DNA of 64,000 bases from Kaistia hirudinis (GTDB lineage: Bacteria; Pseudomonadota; Alphaproteobacteria; Rhizobiales; Kaistiaceae), in contig NZ_JACIDS010000004.1 of assembly GCF_014196455.1 (NCBI RefSeq), forward strand, positions 186,001 to 250,000, read 5' to 3'. Below the pieces are notes generated by a model, which ran no database searches, was not told where the DNA came from, and saw only the letters and a program-made list of their open reading frames with translations. A program made the position numbers and the translations under genes. How positions within the stretch are numbered: position 1 is the first letter of the stretch; each line of letters starts with the position of its first letter. Shown here piece by piece: positions 60,872 to 64,000 of this stretch.

Positions 60872-61522
60872 ATGAAATACAGACATTTGATGGCTGCCGC
60901 TTTGCCGGCTTTGCTGCTCGCCTTCGCGGCGGCGCCTGCCGGCGCGGCGCCGACGGCCGATCAGCAGAAGGCCATACGGTCCGCTTGCCCCGGCGATTTC
61001 CGCGCCAATTGCACCGGCGTCTCGCCGGGCGGGGCCGAGGCGCTGCAATGCCTGGAGAAGAACCTCTCCACGCTCTCGCCGGCCTGCCAGGCCGCGGTGA
61101 AGGCCGTTTCGGCGCCCGCCGCCGCGCCTGCCGCAGCGGCCCCGGCGCCGGCTCCTGCACCGGCTGCCGCGAGCGAGCCGGCCGCGCCACCGCCTCCGGC
61201 CGCGAGCACGCCGCCGCCGGCAACCAAGAATGCCGCCGCGCCCGCGCCCGCTGCGCCGCCGCCGGCCAAGAAAGCGCCGCCGCCTGCTGCCGCTGCTCAG
61301 ACCCCGCCGCCGCCGCCACCCGCCGCTGCGCTCACGCCGGTTCCGCCGCCGATGACGCCGAAGCAGGAGGCCCGCTTCGTGCGCCAGTCGTGCCGCCAGG
61401 ATTATCGGAAGTTCTGCCGGATGGAGCCGCTGAGCGGCGGCCGGGCGGTCGCGTGCCTGCGCGCCAATGCGGCGGCGCTCGACCCGGTGTGCAAATACGC
61501 GCTGATGACGCTGCAGAAGTAG
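60872..61522 (+). CDS. Secreted protein with two Cys-rich repeats and Pro/Ala linker
   Basis: 216 aa from ATG 60872 (GGGGAGAATGAC upstream). Signal peptide about 1-25 (MAAALPALLLAFAAAPAGA). The N-terminal module (C39, C47, C60, C72: CPGDFRANC to LSPACQ) and C-terminal module (SCRQDYRKFC to LDPVCK) share exact spacing C-x7-C-x12-C-x11-C, the Cys-rich GLG1-type repeat. About 95 residues of Pro/Ala with scattered Lys separate them. The linker is probably an extended spacer crossing periplasm or peptidoglycan. Function unknown; periplasmic or surface location inferred. Confidence 0.82.
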   Translation: MKYRHLMAAALPALLLAFAAAPAGAAPTADQQKAIRSACPGDFRANCTGVSPGGAEALQCLEKNLSTLSPACQAAVKAVSAPAAAPAAAAPAPAPAPAAASEPAAPPPPAASTPPPATKNAAAPAPAAPPPAKKAPPPAAAAQTPPPPPPAAALTPVPPPMTPKQEARFVRQSCRQDYRKFCRMEPLSGGRAVACLRANAAALDPVCKYALMTLQK

Positions 61523-61589
61523 AACGGCGCGGGATCGCGGGGCCGGCGCTGCCGGCTGCGTGATCCCGTTCGCTGCGATATCGAAAACC

Positions 61590-61612
61590 TCCGGCGGGCG
61601 CGGCCCGCCGGA
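61590..61612 (-). terminator. Terminator hairpin for the aglA-aglK transcript
   Basis: TCCGGCGGGC/GCCCGCCGGA form a perfect 10-bp stem with a 3-nt loop, 3 nt past the aglK stop. On the minus strand it is followed by GGTTTTCG, a short T run, consistent with intrinsic termination. Confidence 0.65.
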
Positions 61613-61615
61613 TGG

Positions 61616-62707
<1,092 letters not shown>

Positions 62708-62729
62708 GTTCGTCCCTCTCTCCTGCCGT

Positions 62730-64000
62730 TCAGGCTATTCTTCCGTAGAAAACGTCGCGTCCGCCGAGGCTGACGATCCCCGTCGCCGCATCGAGCGACG
62801 CCGTGAAGCCGTGCCCGTCGAGCGGGGTGACCACCGCGCCGGCCGGCAGCGGCACGCTGACCGGGCCGGAGCCGAGATTGAAGAGGCAGATGATGCTTTC
62901 GTCGCCCTCGGCCCGCACGAAGCCGAGCACGTCGTCCGGCGTATCGACAAAGGCGATCGAGCCGCGGATCAGCGCCGGATGGGCGTGGCGGAAGGCGATG
63001 AGGCGCCGATATTGCGCGAGGACCGAGGCATGGTCGCTCTCCTCGCGATTGGCGGCGCGAGCGATGTGTTCCTGCGGCACCGGCAGCCAGGGCTTTGCGG
63101 TCGAGAAGCCACCATAGGTGCCGTTCGATTCCCACACCATCGGCGTGCGGCAACCGTCGCGGCCCTTATATTCCGGCCAGAAGCGGATGCCGTAGGGGTC
63201 CTGCAGGTCCTCGAAGGTCAGCACCGCCTCGGTGAGCCCCAGTTCCTCGCCCTGATAGAGGCAGACCGAGCCGCGCAGCGAGAGCAAGATCGCGCTGGCG
63301 AGCTTCGCCACGGCGTCATAGTCGCCGTCGGTCGTCCAGCGCGAGACATGGCGCACGATGTCGTGGTTCGAGAACGCCCAGCACGGCCAGCCATCGCCGA
63401 CGATCGCCTCGAACGCCTTGATGCGGGCGACGAAGTGTTCCTTGGTGAAGATCGGCGACAGGAAGTCGAAGGTGTAGCACATGTGCAGCTTGTCGCCGCC
63501 CGACGTGTACGCCGCCATGGTCTTCAGCGAGCGCGGTCCGTCGCCGATCTCGCCGACCGTCGTCTGGCCGGGATAGCGGTTGAGCAGGCTCCGCAGCCGC
63601 TTCAGGAATTCGAGATTCTCCGGCTGGCTCTTGTCGTGGATATGATCCTGCCAGTTATACGGATTGACCGCCGGCGCCTCGGGCGAGTTGCGGTCTTCCG
63701 GGAGTGACGGCGGATTGTCCTCGAGCCCCTGCGAGTGGACGTAGAAGTTCACCGTGTCGAGGCGGAAACCGTCGACGCCGCGCTTCAGCCAGAACTCGAC
63801 CGTGTCCAGCAGCGCATCCTGCGCGGCCATGCAGTGGAAATTGATGTCCGGCTGCGAGGTCAGGAAGTTGTGCTGATAATACTGGCAGCGGGTCGTGTCC
63901 CATTCCCAGGCCGAGCCGCCGAAGATCGACAGCCAGTTGTTGGGCACCGTGCCGTCCGGCTTCGCATCGGCCCAGACATACCAATTGGCCTTGTCATTGT
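62730..64000 (-). CDS. aglA: Alpha-glucosidase, GH13 family, N-terminus beyond window edge
   Basis: About 423 residues visible; the frame is open to the window edge at 64000 ([21 protein letters not shown] precedes an internal GTG often taken as start). GH13 conserved regions: GFRLDTVN (nucleophile Asp), TVGEIGDG (acid Glu), FSNHDIVRH (region IV), and [14 protein letters not shown]-like [24 protein letters not shown]. The C-terminal beta domain ends [14 protein letters not shown]. It hydrolyses imported alpha-glucosides in the cytosol. Followed by aglK, matching the rhizobial agl order. Confidence 0.9.
   Translation of the reverse strand, partial: NDKANWYVWADAKPDGTVPNNWLSIFGGSAWEWDTTRCQYYQHNFLTSQPDINFHCMAAQDALLDTVEFWLKRGVDGFRLDTVNFYVHSQGLEDNPPSLPEDRNSPEAPAVNPYNWQDHIHDKSQPENLEFLKRLRSLLNRYPGQTTVGEIGDGPRSLKTMAAYTSGGDKLHMCYTFDFLSPIFTKEHFVARIKAFEAIVGDGWPCWAFSNHDIVRHVSRWTTDGDYDAVAKLASAILLSLRGSVCLYQGEELGLTEAVLTFEDLQDPYGIRFWPEYKGRDGCRTPMVWESNGTYGGFSTAKPWLPVPQEHIARAANREESDHASVLAQYRRLIAFRHAHPALIRGSIAFVDTPDDVLGFVRAEGDESIICLFNLGSGPVSVPLPAGAVVTPLDGHGFTASLDAATGIVSLGGRDVFYGRIA

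Overview
This window is a gene-dense, high-GC stretch of a bacterial chromosome (or chromid). It looks like a member of the Alphaproteobacteria, order Hyphomicrobiales (Rhizobiales). The support is the aglA-aglK order of the rhizobial alpha-glucoside operon at the right end, many sugar ABC importers each with its own GntR/DeoR-type regulator, non-phosphorylative sugar-acid enzymes, and short palindromic intergenic repeats of a kind common in that order. The genus cannot be fixed from the sequence. I see no rRNA, tRNA, CRISPR array, phage or insertion sequence.

Layout. 0-3 kb: a class II aldolase (cut by the window edge) and an LsrF-type class I aldolase face a DeoR-family regulator, with a tandem operator-like repeat between them. 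3-12.5 kb: an unusual catabolic island with two paralogous non-heme iron/2-oxoglutarate-type oxygenases, an arylformamidase-like hydrolase, two FCD-GntR regulators, a CapA-like protein and a ribose-type ABC importer; both oxygenase genes carry the same ATTGTnnACAAT operator. 12.5-22.2 kb: a PRISE-like (progesterone 5-beta-reductase/iridoid synthase) reductase, a GntR regulator overlapping a cystathionine-lyase-type PLP enzyme, a second complete sugar ABC importer (binding protein, two permeases, ATPase), and a convergent bifunctional aldolase/short-chain dehydrogenase. 22.5-30.3 kb: a universal stress protein with an FNR/FixK-like box, a MurJ-type flippase, a membrane-anchored metallophosphoesterase, a 2-hydroxyacid dehydrogenase, a frameshifted cupin gene, an SGNH hydrolase and a mandelate-racemase-type enzyme.

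30.7-41.8 kb: a long one-directional operon with a third sugar ABC importer, an FCD-GntR regulator, a Gfo/Idh/MocA oxidoreductase, a TIM-barrel isomerase, three SDRs, an acetoacetate-decarboxylase-family protein, RhaM-type mutarotase and L-rhamnonate dehydratase. It reads as a non-phosphorylative 6-deoxysugar (L-rhamnose-like) pathway whose usual final lyase is missing; the acetoacetate-decarboxylase-like protein is a candidate replacement. 42-53 kb: an MgtC-family protein, then on the minus strand a large alpha-2-macroglobulin, penicillin-binding protein 1C and a DUF1345 membrane protein (a periplasmic defence/repair unit with a CRP-like site upstream), then a flavoprotein disulfide reductase and a DUF4126 protein. 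53-57 kb: a CecR-type regulator with a lipoprotein adaptor, ATPase and ABC-2 permease (YbhGFSR-like exporter). 57-61.5 kb: a MarR regulator/hydrolase divergent pair with two operators, an AraC regulator upstream of a tiny secreted Cys-repeat protein with AraC-style direct repeats, a DUF1269 protein, and a secreted Cys-rich-repeat protein with a long Pro/Ala linker. 61.6-64 kb: aglK and aglA (partial) of the alpha-glucoside operon.

For an undescribed system the strongest candidates are the paired-oxygenase/paired-GntR island (3-12.5 kb), the rhamnose-type operon with the acetoacetate-decarboxylase-like enzyme (30.7-41.8 kb), and the AraC/Cys-repeat secreted protein pair (58.6-60.1 kb).
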